This document shows, one piece after another, positions 1 to 11,300 of a stretch of DNA of 64,000 bases. Where the stretch lies: positions 620,001-684,000 of the forward strand of contig JAWHQI010000329.1 in the NCBI GenBank assembly GCA_033032865.1, in the 5' to 3' direction. Position 1 is the stretch's first letter. Every line of letters begins with the position of its first letter. Source of the DNA: Dactylorhiza incarnata (Eukaryota > Streptophyta > Magnoliopsida > Asparagales > Orchidaceae). A model generated the notes under the pieces. It was given only the letters and a program-made list of their open reading frames with translations. It had not been told where the DNA came from and did not search any database. The translations under genes and the position numbers were made by a program.

Positions 1-815
1 GCTTTGAGAAAAAATTGTGGAAATTTTCTTTATAATTGCATGTTCCTTTTCTCTTCTGCAAGATTTTTTGTTGCTGCCCCCTACGGATGCATTTTTTCAG
101 TGAAATCAATGTTTTTGATCCTACACCTTTAAAAAGGACAATTTCTATGGTGAAGTTCCTGTAAGAATATGTTTGGGGCTTCTCATCATAATCATGACTT
201 TTCTACATATTTTTTAGGGTACAAAATGGTTGTGTTGCTGTGGTGGAATCTCTATTTGCTAGTTTATATGATCATAAATGAGAAAGGGGGGAAATGTTGC
301 CATCTATAATTTTGATTATACTTGATGCGTACTGATTTCTTTGGTAAAATTTGGGAATTCTAGGCCGCGCTGTCCACCCCTTTTAACAATGGTGAAAACT
401 GAATGTTATAAAATTGACATTGGTTTGGATGGTTGATCAGATATTAACATTCTCTTACAAAAATGGGAAAATCCTTGTTCTGTACGCCTGTACCTGGTGG
501 GGTATAAACTTATCTCAAATGCACAACAATCTGTCTAAAGATTATTTTATTTCTATGATTAATATTTATGAACTTCTCTTGACATCTACCTTGACCCTTT
601 CTGCATGTGGCTAAAAACTATGATACTCCCAAATCTCTAAATAAAAACCAAGCCAAAGTATAAAATTTAGGCATGTTTCTTGCATCTCAACCCATTTTGA
701 TGGATAACACAATACAGTATCCCAGTAAATCAACAACCCTTCCTGCTTCAATAATTCAGCTGAAAAGTGTGCAAATTCCAAACAAGAGAATAAACTTTCA
801 AGAAAAAAGTATAAC
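1..815 (-). other. Intron 1 (part) of the VARICOSE-like gene
   Basis: AT-rich sequence following the splice donor of the minus-strand exon at 816-1577. I looked for the next VARICOSE exon (the start of the WD40 repeats) on the minus strand and did not see it, so the intron probably extends past the window edge. Open frames here show no recognisable protein. Confidence 0.6.
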
Positions 816-1577
816 CTGTGTATGTCCCCGGAGCAAGGACCGAAGTGCTGTGTTGATATTAAGCACACGAATAGTGCCGAGTTTGAGACCATAGCAGATG
901 TACATTCGGTTTAGGGCAATCTGTCGCCCAAATACAAGGCCTGGATCCGATGTATACTTAGTGATAGGAGTAACCTCGAGCTGCGGTGGCTTCGTCTCCC
1001 CCGGCAGCCTAGAGTCCACATCATAGACAGCACGCTCCCCCGCAGCCAGGCGCCGCCCCCGCGGCAATTTGCTGCTCGGAAGCCTTGCTGGAGTCGGCTG
1101 CAGCATGGCCGGAGGCGTGTGGAGAAGAGGTGGATTACCTGGCGCCACAGGGAACTCCGAAGGGAGCGTCGGGGACGGCAATGACTCGGCGGTGTCGAGT
1201 TTAACGGGATGGGCTGTGCCGAGAAGTGCCATTGCGCGCACGCCAGCGTTAGCGTTGGGATTAGGATTAGGAGTAGGGGAGGCGGCTGGGTAGGGGATGA
1301 TCGGGCGGGGCGGGCTGGACAGAAATGGTCGATGCTGGAACGGAAGGGTGGGAGGAGGGTACGAGAAGGCGCCAATGGGAGGAACCGGAGGATTCGTGGA
1401 TAGTAGTGGGGCGGTGTAGGGAGAGGGAGGTGAGGGGAAGAGGTTTGCGCCCCTTGGGTTGGGATTAGGGTTAGACGATGGACTGGGGGATTTGAAGAGC
1501 TTCTGAACGTCGAAGGCGGAGGAAGTGGGGGAGCTTGAACTAGGGCTAGGGCCGGGGCTGCCGCCGGAGGAGGCCAT
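816..1577 (-). CDS. VCS: VARICOSE/EDC4-like mRNA-decapping scaffold, first coding exon
   Basis: In plants VARICOSE is the cytoplasmic scaffold of the DCP1-DCP2 decapping complex in P-bodies. This exon encodes 254 residues. It starts with [16 protein letters not shown], continues with a long Pro/Ser-rich disordered region, and ends in the conserved block just before the WD40 repeats ([10 protein letters not shown] near residue 195, [13 protein letters not shown] near 210, [18 protein letters not shown] at the end). The ATG at 1577 is the first in frame and fits known VCS N-termini. The frame leaves homology after the CAG codon at 818-816, where a GT donor follows at 815-814; the five residues read beyond it are intron. 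The rest of the gene lies off the left edge. The low-complexity N-terminus varies widely among VCS proteins; the C-terminal 60 residues carry the identification. Confidence 0.85.
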
Positions 1578-2199
1578 GGATAGATCTGGATGTTGAGTTC
1601 AGCTGGAACTGAGAAAGTGAAGGGTACGGGGAATGACGAAGACGACTTCCAAATGGGCAAAGAAATTGTTTAGAAAACCATTATGCCGAGTAGGACGGGT
1701 GGAACCGGCCGGCCTAGCTCGTGAGAATGTTTTCTTAGTTTTTCACGCGGGAGTAGTTTCGGGATGGGTGAACTCCTAGGACGTTTCTGTGTTATCAACT
1801 TAACTTGAGTTTTCCTCATCAAAGAGAGTTGTGGCCTCCAACAACCCGTTGCGTCATGTGGTGGGGTTGGGTGCTTGGGCTGCAGCCCAGTATCGATGTC
1901 AGTTGAGGTCACACTGTGATCGTGTGCTGGGTCAGCTCTGGGTAGTTACATTGGTGATCTGTGGGTATTCCTTCAGCGGGACAGAAACAAGTCAACTCCT
2001 TCGACTTTATCATGCGGAAGTGTTGAGATCCAGTGATCTTTCCTTTGTGTATTGTCTGCTCCTTGTCAAGGCTGTTCAATGCTTGGTATCATCCATGAGA
2101 TCGAGAAGTTGATTTGATCTTTCCTCTGAAGGGGTCTTTCGGACTTTGGGATATTCATCTGGTGAGTTGGACTCAGGTGTGTACATCGACCACTTCGGT
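1578..2199. other. VCS upstream region
   Basis: Contains the probable 5' untranslated region and promoter of the minus-strand VCS gene. I see no clear TATA box and no coding sequence. Confidence 0.4.
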
Positions 2200-3640
2200 G
2201 GGATTTAGCCATTTAGGGGTCGTCCCCTCATCCAATAGCAAGACTCGCTGCTTGTGAAAATTGCGGCATTATTACTTTGAGGATTGATACTATGTGGAGC
2301 AGACTTATTCAGTGCAAATATAGTTTGGGTGAGGATCTCGTGAGTTATTATGCTCCTCGTTGTTGCTCTAATATTTGGCATGAGATTTCCATTCCTCATT
2401 TGTAATGGGTCGTGGGTGATGGCAGATCTATTCGTGTCCATCATCAGTCATTCTGAAGACTAATCATGTTGTGTCTGATCTTATCATCGCTTCCCGTGAG
2501 TGGGATATGGCCTTAGTTTGAGGAGGAGTTATGTATTTGTATTATTGTCATCCCATTGGCACAACACTTGTCAGGAGAAATGATTGAATAGGGGAGGCCG
2601 TTGAGAAGTGTTTCTTCACAGGAGGTATAAGATTAGAGTACTCGATCGTTCTGTGAGGTCCCGATCCGTCTCTCCTTGGTTCGAAAAGGGGTTTTCCCTC
2701 GTATGATTTGATATTTCTTGTAAAGCTTTTCTCAGTTGATTGCCCTAACGGGACCTCGTCGTCTCGAGAGGTATGCCCATTAATTACTTCATCATGCCCA
2801 CAATGTGGTCAGTCATTTGAAACTCCTGAGCATATTTTTATCTATTTTCCAAGAGCTAACGAGTTTCAACATTACACTTTCACCCTTACTTATTATGCTC
2901 ATCCATGAGAGTCGTGCAGTCACCTTCTTCACATGCCTCGGTCATGCGGGGGACAAATAAGTCTCACTTGGCAACTTTTTACAAATGATGATGAGATTCT
3001 CGCTCCAAGAGCCATGGAAGTCCAAAAACTTGGTTGTCTTCCTTCCACACATGTTGTTGGTCTATCGTGATCGGGTTTATGCGAATGAACTTTTCGAGGT
3101 CGATTGCGGCAATTTTAAGGCGATGCGAGTCAACTATCCTCTCCGGAGTTCTCAGGGGTGACTCATTCGTCATCCCTCATTTACATGCCTTGTTTACCTG
3201 CATGGGATGGTTGAGTCAAGCTCAACTTTAATGGTGCAGTGAAGCGTAGTTAAGACTGAGTAGGTAGCAAGTTGAGTGGTTAGGAACCACTGTGGGGTTG
3301 CCCTTTCTAATGGTGATATTCGACATTGATGCACGCCCGTTCCACTACGGAGTTGCGTGTCGTCTGGGACTGGAGATGGGTGACTCGTCGATGGTTATCC
3401 AGTGAATTTAAGGATCAACAATATTTAATAATACTCGGGATGAGAATGTGAAAGATATCATAGCATGGGCCGCCGGCCTGTAAGAGAGTTTTATTAGTCA
3501 TGAATACCAGAAGGTGAATCATGTTGTTGTTGATTGTGCTAATAGTCATCATGCAAAAGTTTTTCCGATGCCAAATTTTTTCTTCTCAACGATAAATATG
3601 GAGCAATGCTATATGCAAACTGCTTTTGGCATTATGCAGG
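2200..3640 (+). pseudogene. Degenerate LINE (non-LTR retrotransposon) 3' part
   Basis: Many stops and frameshifts, but recognisable blocks occur in LINE order on the plus strand. Near 2400-2430 there is a 'VMGRG(W)' relic of the plant-LINE VGDGRSIRxW motif. At 2708-2908 a frame carries CPQCGQSFETPEHIFIYFP, the zinc-binding domain that follows plant L1 reverse transcriptases. Near 3225-3640 there are weak relics of the RNase H tail (FNGAVK). No poly(A) end or target duplication was identified. It lies between VCS and DDI1. Confidence 0.5.
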
Positions 3641-5175
3641 TCGTGGATATATGTAGGTTCAATAATTGTTCATGCAGGTCATAGTTCATATCCACGGGTC
3701 ATATTCAAAAATCAAATTCAAATGGCTCTGTATTCATCTTCCCCTGAGAAATCGTAGTAATCGTGATAGATAAATAGAGAGAAGAGAAAGTGAGAGAGCT
3801 GATAAAAATGCATTTACACAACAAGAGCTTTTCGGGATTCTTTGGCAAGAGAGTTTGATGATTAACATCAGTGGCAGGAAGAAGAAGTCGAAAAGCGAAG
3901 CTGTCCAGGAATGAGATGATGCACTCTGTCCTTGGGTGATTAACTTTGCTTTCTGGTCTCTTCAATGAGTTTTCCTTTTAAACTAAAATGTAGGGTTTTG
4001 ATACTATTAGTTTCTCTCTTTTAGTTTAATTTTTGTGTTTTGGGGAAAAAAGACAGCTTAACAATTTCGAGTATGTTTATTTCTCTGGTGTTCGATCACT
4101 GGATATTGGATTCTCGATCTTTGCTTGACTGGTTTTCATTTGGGATTCTTTTGTGTGTTTGTCTAGTGTACAACCCAGTGTTCACCGACTCGCGGAGGAA
4201 TCAATCACAGACAATTCAGGGAGTGATCGCAGACTCGCGGTGAGTACCTTGCAGGGGCAGGGCGAGGCGAGCCAGAGATCCCACTCGCGAGTAGCGAGCG
4301 GCGACAACATGCGTGTTTCGAGGACCGCTCTGAGGTGCATTTAGCCAGGGCGAGTCAGATGAGGTCTCGCAGCGATAGTCCGACGAGGCGAGTGGGGGCT
4401 CCCCTCCACTCGCAAGAGGAGATCTCACGAGCCTAGCTCGCAGAGAGACTGGCGAGTGACGCCTTTATGGGCCACTCGCCCACCAGGGGCTGCAGGTGAA
4501 TTTACCCTGGTACCCCTGGTGGGCTGCTAATAGCCCTCCAGAACAGCGGAGTTTGACTTTTAGCATACCAGTTTGGGGGGCGTATAGTAAAACCAAAAGG
4601 CGGAATCCCGCTATTAGCAGACCAGTTCAGTAAAGACTATAAATAGACCCTTTGGGGCACCTTGAGAGGGCAATTATATTCTAGATCTTTGCTTTTCCTC
4701 AAGATTTCTTTGGTTAGCTCCTCCAACTCTCCAAGGTGCCCGACTTCAGCTTTGACTTGGGAGGGGAAGCGCTCAAAAACTCTTCCGGGTGTATGGTGGG
4801 ACCTCCTTGCTGCTGCCAAGGGTCGTGTCTTTTGTTCTAAGTCCTCGGTCAGGTTCTTCCGCGGGATTAGTAAGTGCTCGCTGCCCCCCTTCTCGGGGGT
4901 CCGAACTCCTCGTTGGACCGAAATACCGGTTCCAACATCTAGTAAGGTTCGGGGAGTTGAATGTCTGATGGGGATGCGATCCTAGATTTTCGGACATGGA
5001 TCGCGAGAGTGGGTTGTGGAGGAGGAACTCACAGTGTGAGGCTTGCATTTATGTTAAGAAATAGAAAATTTTAACCAATTTTTGAGGCTTGCGTGTAGCC
5101 AAAACAGAATGCAGGAGAAAATTGCTTGATTTGTTCACCGCGAAGAACTGGAATACTTTTCGCACTAGTGCATAT
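3641..5175. other. Unassigned intergenic sequence, possible LTR relic
   Basis: No protein recognised. From 4190 to 4490 the sequence becomes GC-rich with many short ACTCGC/GCGAGT words on both strands. A TATA-like CTATAAATAGA occurs at 4637-4647, followed by a pyrimidine-rich leader-like stretch. This resembles the U3/R part of a solo LTR, but no second LTR or target duplication was found. Confidence 0.3.
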
Positions 5176-5197
5176 CCCCTCCCCCCTCCCCCCTCCC
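5176..5197. promoter_or_regulatory. C-rich tract, potential G-quadruplex upstream of DDI1
   Basis: Four runs of three or more C separated by single T (4-6-6-3 C), 45 bp before the DDI1 start codon. The minus strand is a textbook G-quadruplex pattern and the plus strand an i-motif pattern. It would lie in the proximal promoter or the 5' UTR of the template strand. Any function is inferred. Confidence 0.5.
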
Positions 5198-5242
5198 TCA
5201 ACCATCATACCCGGCTGTCCGATTGACGCAGGCGAGATCACG

Positions 5243-5308
5243 ATGAAGATAACTGTAATGACTTCGGACGAGCAATTCATCACGCTTGATGTCGACCAAG
5301 ATGAATCA
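5243..5308 (+). CDS. DDI1: DDI1 exon 1 (UBL strand 1-2)
   Basis: Encodes [18 protein letters not shown] and ends DES, followed by GTAAGA. This is the canonical DDI1 N-terminus. A frame reading straight on through the intron is present but loses homology at the donor. Confidence 0.88.
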
Positions 5309-8300
5309 GTAAGAATCCGCAATAACCCTAGTTTATTGGCGCAGGCAGTCTTCATTATGCTGACAATGGTTGAATTCATATGGCCTGTAGGTTGAGAATG
5401 TGAAGGCACTTCTCGAGGTGGAGGTGGGATGTTAGGGAAATCTTCGTCTTATTGATTCTCTGCAATGATTCTGCAGATTTTCACTTAGAGTTGAGATTTT
5501 TAATGCAGACCAGTGTCGCTCTCAATCACCAGCATCTCCATTTCAATGGGAAGGAGATTCGTAACTCAGATCGGTTGGGTTCTGTTGGCGTTAAGGAAGG
5601 AGATCTGATTATGATGCTTCCACCGGATACTGGGTACCCTCTGTCTGCTCTTCTTCTGGTTTCATACGTTTTTTCCCATTCCATCAGAAAGGCACTTCTA
5701 GGGATTTCTATTGTCTGAAAACAAAGATTATCAGAAAAGAAAAGGAAAAACTTTCAGGAGTAAATTACTCACGCTCCTAAATAAATCCACTGGCAATATC
5801 TCATTTACCATTCCCGTGCATTGATAATTTTTGATGCTTCAATCGCATGAATTCTATACAAGAAGGAAAGTATTCATACGTGCTGGTTTCGTGCACGAGA
5901 ATTTATGTACGGAGTATAACATTATTCACTTTTTATCAAGACATTTAGGGTCTCCTTGAGAGGGCGGCGGCATTCCGGTGAGGCAGCTAACGCAACCGCC
6001 GACTCCTAGCTGGGTTCAGAGTCTGTCTCTGTTCGTAGGGGGTGGCGACTGGAAACGCCGGAAAAAGGTGGAAAAATAAACGCCTCGGGTTCAAGGCGGT
6101 GGCGTTCTCTCCAATGATCCAATCGCACCGGAGCGCCACCACCGCCCCAAACAGTCCCTTATTCTGAAGTCAAATTGATCCAAATCTTGACATAACTTTG
6201 TTTGGGTGAAGATGGGCAGGAAATAGGAATCAAGATAATATGATGCATATCATAAAGAGCTTTGGAAGAGTTAAGGAAAATGTAGTTCCATACTCCCATG
6301 CCTTTCATATTTATGTATTGTTCGACCTCTTATTTTGCAATCAAATTCAACCTAGGCTTCGTTTGGCGCGGCGGCGGCGGTCGTGAACACGGTGGTCATG
6401 AACCGTCGTTCGTGAACGCCAGACCTCACCTAAAAAAATTCATGCATTTTATGCTCAAAACTAGTTTATTTTCTTGGTAGCGGTCACAACCTTTGTCTTG
6501 CCAAACGTACATTCTATGATAATGCCGTTTTTGACCAAACTCACCGGAGCAAATAAGCCGCGCCAAACAAAGCCCTAGTTTACATGGATAAAAAATAATT
6601 TGTTCTTTTGCTTAAACTTTGTGCGGAAGTTGTGCTACACAATTAAATCCCATGATTATTTTTTGTTCATCTGCTCTATTAGATGATCCAAAACCATCAA
6701 CATAAAAGGGTTGAATTTAGAAAGATGACGCTCAAAAGACATCTTGAAATGATACATGTTCGCCCTTGTCAATTCAAATAAAGACACCAACAGAGTAAAC
6801 ATTGCATAATTACATATAAAAATAAATTATGACAATTGATGAACATGACTGATGACGGTTCCCCATAATTTTCCAAGTGTAAAATAGATGGTTCTTCGTT
6901 GTAGTGCGGCTAGTGCCAAGGTAGTAAAATTCTTATTGCGAGAAATACATCTCAAGGAAGAAGAGATGAAGGGAAGTTATCCTTGGAGAGAAGAGATGAA
7001 GGGTAGTTATCCTTGGAGAGAAAAGTTATCCTTGGAGAGAAGAGATGAAGGGAAGTTATCCTTGGAGAGAAGAGATGAAGGGATTAGTGCCACAGAGAAA
7101 AGGATGAAGAGGAAAACCAAATTCACCACACAATAATATTAGAAGCTTCTTATCATGATTCACGAATTATCTTGAAATACTCATTCAGCCAGGGAAGAAG
7201 ATGCTCGAACATCCAGATGTTTCCATGCATGTCGTATGATTTGTTAATAGCCTTATTTTGAAGTAAAGATACATAAATGATCAATTTGAGTGGCCAAGGT
7301 TCACAATCGAGTTGGGTTGGTTATTGGCTTAATTAGTTATTTTTGTTAATTCAATTGGGTTAGCTTAATCAAGCTGGTTACTTTTGATTGATTGGATTGT
7401 TTTAGAAATACAATTCCTTTATTTGAACAACGGGAGATCATAAATACATGGATGTGATATAGAGTTCTCATTATCATCATCACTAGCCTAATCTCTGTTA
7501 AAATACAAACTAATACCCCCTCACCGGGTGGTGAGTGTATCCAAGGAGGTGGCTGAATGATTAAAGTGATCGGGCCCTGGAGGATTTACGACAAGTTGGA
7601 AAACCCTAAGGTATGTTCTCTCTCGCTCTCAACATGGTATCCGAGGGCTTCTTCCCGTCGACCTGAAGGTTCGACGTGCCGATCCCGTCGATTGTTGCCT
7701 GCCGCCGTTTCCGTCGCCGCCTCGAGCCGATTCCGCCAGTGATCGGTCGGAGCCTGCTTCCGACGCTGTGTCCTGTCGTCGTCCTGGAGCCTGCTTCCGT
7801 CACTGTGACCTGTCGTCGTCCTGGAGCCCCGTCCCTGCCACCGCGTCCTGCTGCTGCCGTGATTCTGCTGCTGCTGCCGCTGTCGTGATCTGAAGGTCCT
7901 GCTTTGCCGCTGTCCTGCTGCCGTGGTTCTAACCTGAAGGTCCTCCTGCTGCTGCTGCTGGTATTCCGTCTGCTTCCCTTTGTTCTGCTGCTGTTGCCGC
8001 TGCCGTGACCTGAAGGTCCTGCTCCTGCCGCTGTCCTGCTGCCGTGGTTCTGACCTGAAGATCCTCCTGCTGCTGCTGCTGCTGCTGGTATTCCGTCTGC
8101 TTCCCAAAGGTCCACCGGCTTGTGTGCCCGTATGGAGGACAACTTGAAAAGTGCAAATGCCTCTGAAGGGGCCGTTAACCAACCCAGACACTACAGTGGA
8201 GGGAGCTCTAACATGGACTTCAATCAAGGGGTCACTCACCTCAAGCTCAATGGGAGAAACTATCTCCTATGGGCTCAATCTATGCGGATATTCATTGGGA

Positions 8301-11300
8301 GTCGTCGAAGACTAGGATTTATCACCGGATCCAAGCCGGCCCCAAGCAAGACTGATCCTCTATATGAGGACCGGGAAGGTGAGAATCTTACTGTGATAAA
8401 CTGGCTTGTCAATTCTATGGAACCCAAGATTGCAAGTCACTTCCTGTTCTGTCAAACTGCAAAAGAAATGTGGGAGTTAATCGAGCGAAATTATTCAAAA
8501 AAGAAGGACTTGGCTATAATATATCAACTCCAGACTGAGCAGATTCACATGGCAGAGATGAGTGATTTTGAGGAATATTATAGCAAACTAACTCATAAGT
8601 GGGCAGAACTTGATCAATATTCTGCTATCCAGACTGTAGAAGATTACAAGATGGAACTTATGCAACGGAGGGTGTTCGAAATGCTTTCTGGTCTCCCTCC
8701 TGAACTTGAATTTCAGAGAGTTCAGATGCTAGGAAGAGATTCTGTGCCTGATCTGGAAACCGTGGCCCACTATATTCGAGGGGAGACAAGCCGCATAAAC
8801 TCCACTCGCTCAGATGTTCATATTGGCCATGAGAAATCTGCCCTTGTTGCTGAGCAGAAGAGGTGACAATCAAGAAATATGAGACAAGATGATAAGAGTC
8901 GAATGAAGTGTCCTCACTGTGGAAAGCAAGGACATGGGAAAGAGAAATGCAGGGATCTTCATCCTCACCTGGTTCCTTCAGGATGGACCCGTGGTTCTGA
9001 TGGGAAATATGTGAGACCTCAAACAACTATGTATAGCAACCCGGAGAATACAGGGTATCTCCTGGCAGAAAATGAGAATTTGACGAGGGAACTCAAGGCC
9101 CTAAAAGCCAATACTGCTGGAAGAACTGGTTCTGGAAGACCTTTTTCTGGTGATTTAGCGGGCACTGCTGCCCATGTTCACACTAGTTCTGTGTCCTCAA
9201 AAGGACCCTCTACTCCTTGGATCATTGACTCGGGGGCCTCCGACCATATGACTAGGTCTTCTCTGGGGGTTTCTTCTATTTCTCCTGCATCTGGCAGCGT
9301 GAAACTCGCTGATGGATCCTCGGCTTCTGTGATTGGTAAATGGGTTATTCATCTCTCCCCCTCTATGTCTCTCAAATCTGTGGTTATTGTTCCCTCATTT
9401 CCTACAAATCTGTTATCCGTGAGTAGTTTAACCAAACAACTCAACTGTTCTATTACCTTTTTCTCTTCTCATTGTGTTTTTCAGGATCTGGCGAGTGGGA
9501 AGACGATTGGTGGTGGACATGAGTCGGGTGGTGTGTATGTCATGGACAACCGCCAAGCTTTTGGTGCACAGTTGCCAACCAATCATGATCAGTTGATGCT
9601 GTGGCACAAGAGATTTGGACATGCTAGTTTGAAGACTCTAAAGGCTATCTTTCCGCATTTTGTTGATGTTAAAAAAACTCCTCTTAATTGTCAGTCTTGT
9701 GAATTAGCTAAGCACTGTAGAACCATCTATGCTCCTAGCCGGAGTCGAAGTGTGAAATGTTTTGATTTGATACATTCAGATGTCTGGACATCTCCTGTTT
9801 GCTCTGTGAATGGATTTCAATATTTTGTCTCTTTTATTGATGATCATTCTCGCTTTACTTGGGTGTAACTTATGAAGAGAAAAAATGAGGTTTCAGAAAT
9901 TTTTCAGTTATTTTATCATCATGTGCTGACCCAGTTTGAAACTAAAACTAAAGTCCTCAGAAGTGACAATGGAGGTGAATATATAAGTAGTGATCTTCAG
10001 AGATTCCTGGGAGACCATGACATTACTTTCCAATCTTCCTGTCCGGGGACACCTCAGCAGAATGGGATTGCCGAGAGGAAAAATCGGCATATCATGGAGA
10101 CTACTCGTTGCCTATTGCAAGAGATGCATGTCCCAAAGGGGCTATGTGATGAAGGTGTTCTCACATCTGTTTATCTAATTAATCGGATGGCCACTGACAC
10201 TTTGGAGGGAAAGTATCCTCTACAGCTTCTTTGCCCAGATATGCCTCTATTCAATCTTCCTCCTAAAATATTTGGATGTGTTGCCTTTGTCCACCTTGTG
10301 GGTCCTCATAAAGATAAACTAGGCCCTCAAGCGACAAAATGTATCTTTGTGTGATATGCCGCTAATCAAAAGGGGTATAAGTGTTATTCTCCTACTCTTC
10401 GGAGGAAGTTTATATCAAAAGATGTCACCTTTTTCGAAAATACCCCATATTACTCCGACGAGGGCAAAACTGTTACCATTCAGGAAAAGAGTAAAGAGGA
10501 GGGTGATTCGATCCCTCCCTTACCTGTGCTGGTTGATGTGATTGCTCCTGGCAGTATGGATATTCCTGCCAGGAAGGAAGGAACCACCAATGACCTTCAG
10601 GTGTGCAGGAGGAGGAAGGATCTTCAAGTCTACAAAAGAAGACCAAAAAATTCTGGGCAAGAATGTCACACTCATGCTCCACCACCCACCACCACTCCGC
10701 CAGATCCAAGAACTAACACCACTCAGGAGACCACTCCAACCCTTCAAATTCATAGTGGTCATACCAGATACCCTATTGAGAAGTATGTTGGGTATCACAC
10801 ACTCTCTCTCTCTCCTTGAAAGCTTACCTTGCTTCTGTTTCCTTGAAAGCTTAGCTAGCATGAACCCTCGTTGACTGAAAGCTATGGAGGAGGAGATGGA
10901 TGCCCTCCAACGTCAAAAGACTTGGGAAATTGTTCCTATCCCTCATGGGCGTCACCCCGTTGGATGCAAATGGATATATACTAAATTTCTTCAGGATGGA
11001 ACTCTTGATAGATATAAAGCGAGACTGGTGGCGAAAGGCTTCACTCAGATCGAGGGAGTTGATTTCCAAGAGACATTTGCTCCTGTTGCTAAGCTGAACT
11101 CTGTGAGGATCTTGTTGTCAATTGCAGCTCATAAGTCATGGACGCTGCACCAACTCGATGTAAAAAATGCCTTCCTCCATGGTGAATTGGAGGAAGAAAT
11201 CTATATGATGCCTCCTCCTGGCATGGATGTTCCTAAAGGCTATGGGTGTCGCCTCAAGAAAGCTTTGTATGGCCTCAAGCAGTCTCCTCGTGCCTGGTTT

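Noticed and set aside
911..1660. Second long minus-strand frame over the VCS exon
   Set aside because: It is a shifted frame over the Pro-rich coding sequence; only the 816-1577 frame ends in the conserved VCS block with a splice donor.
4190..5050. Possible solo LTR with TATA box
   Set aside because: Kept only as an unassigned region because no TG...CA borders or target duplication could be established.
5126..5395. Open frame covering DDI1 exon 1 and reading through the first intron
   Set aside because: Homology stops at the GTAAGA donor and resumes in a separate exon; the read-through residues match nothing.
7586..8239. 217-codon minus-strand Gln/Arg-rich frame
   Set aside because: Product of the CTG-rich Copia leader read backwards.
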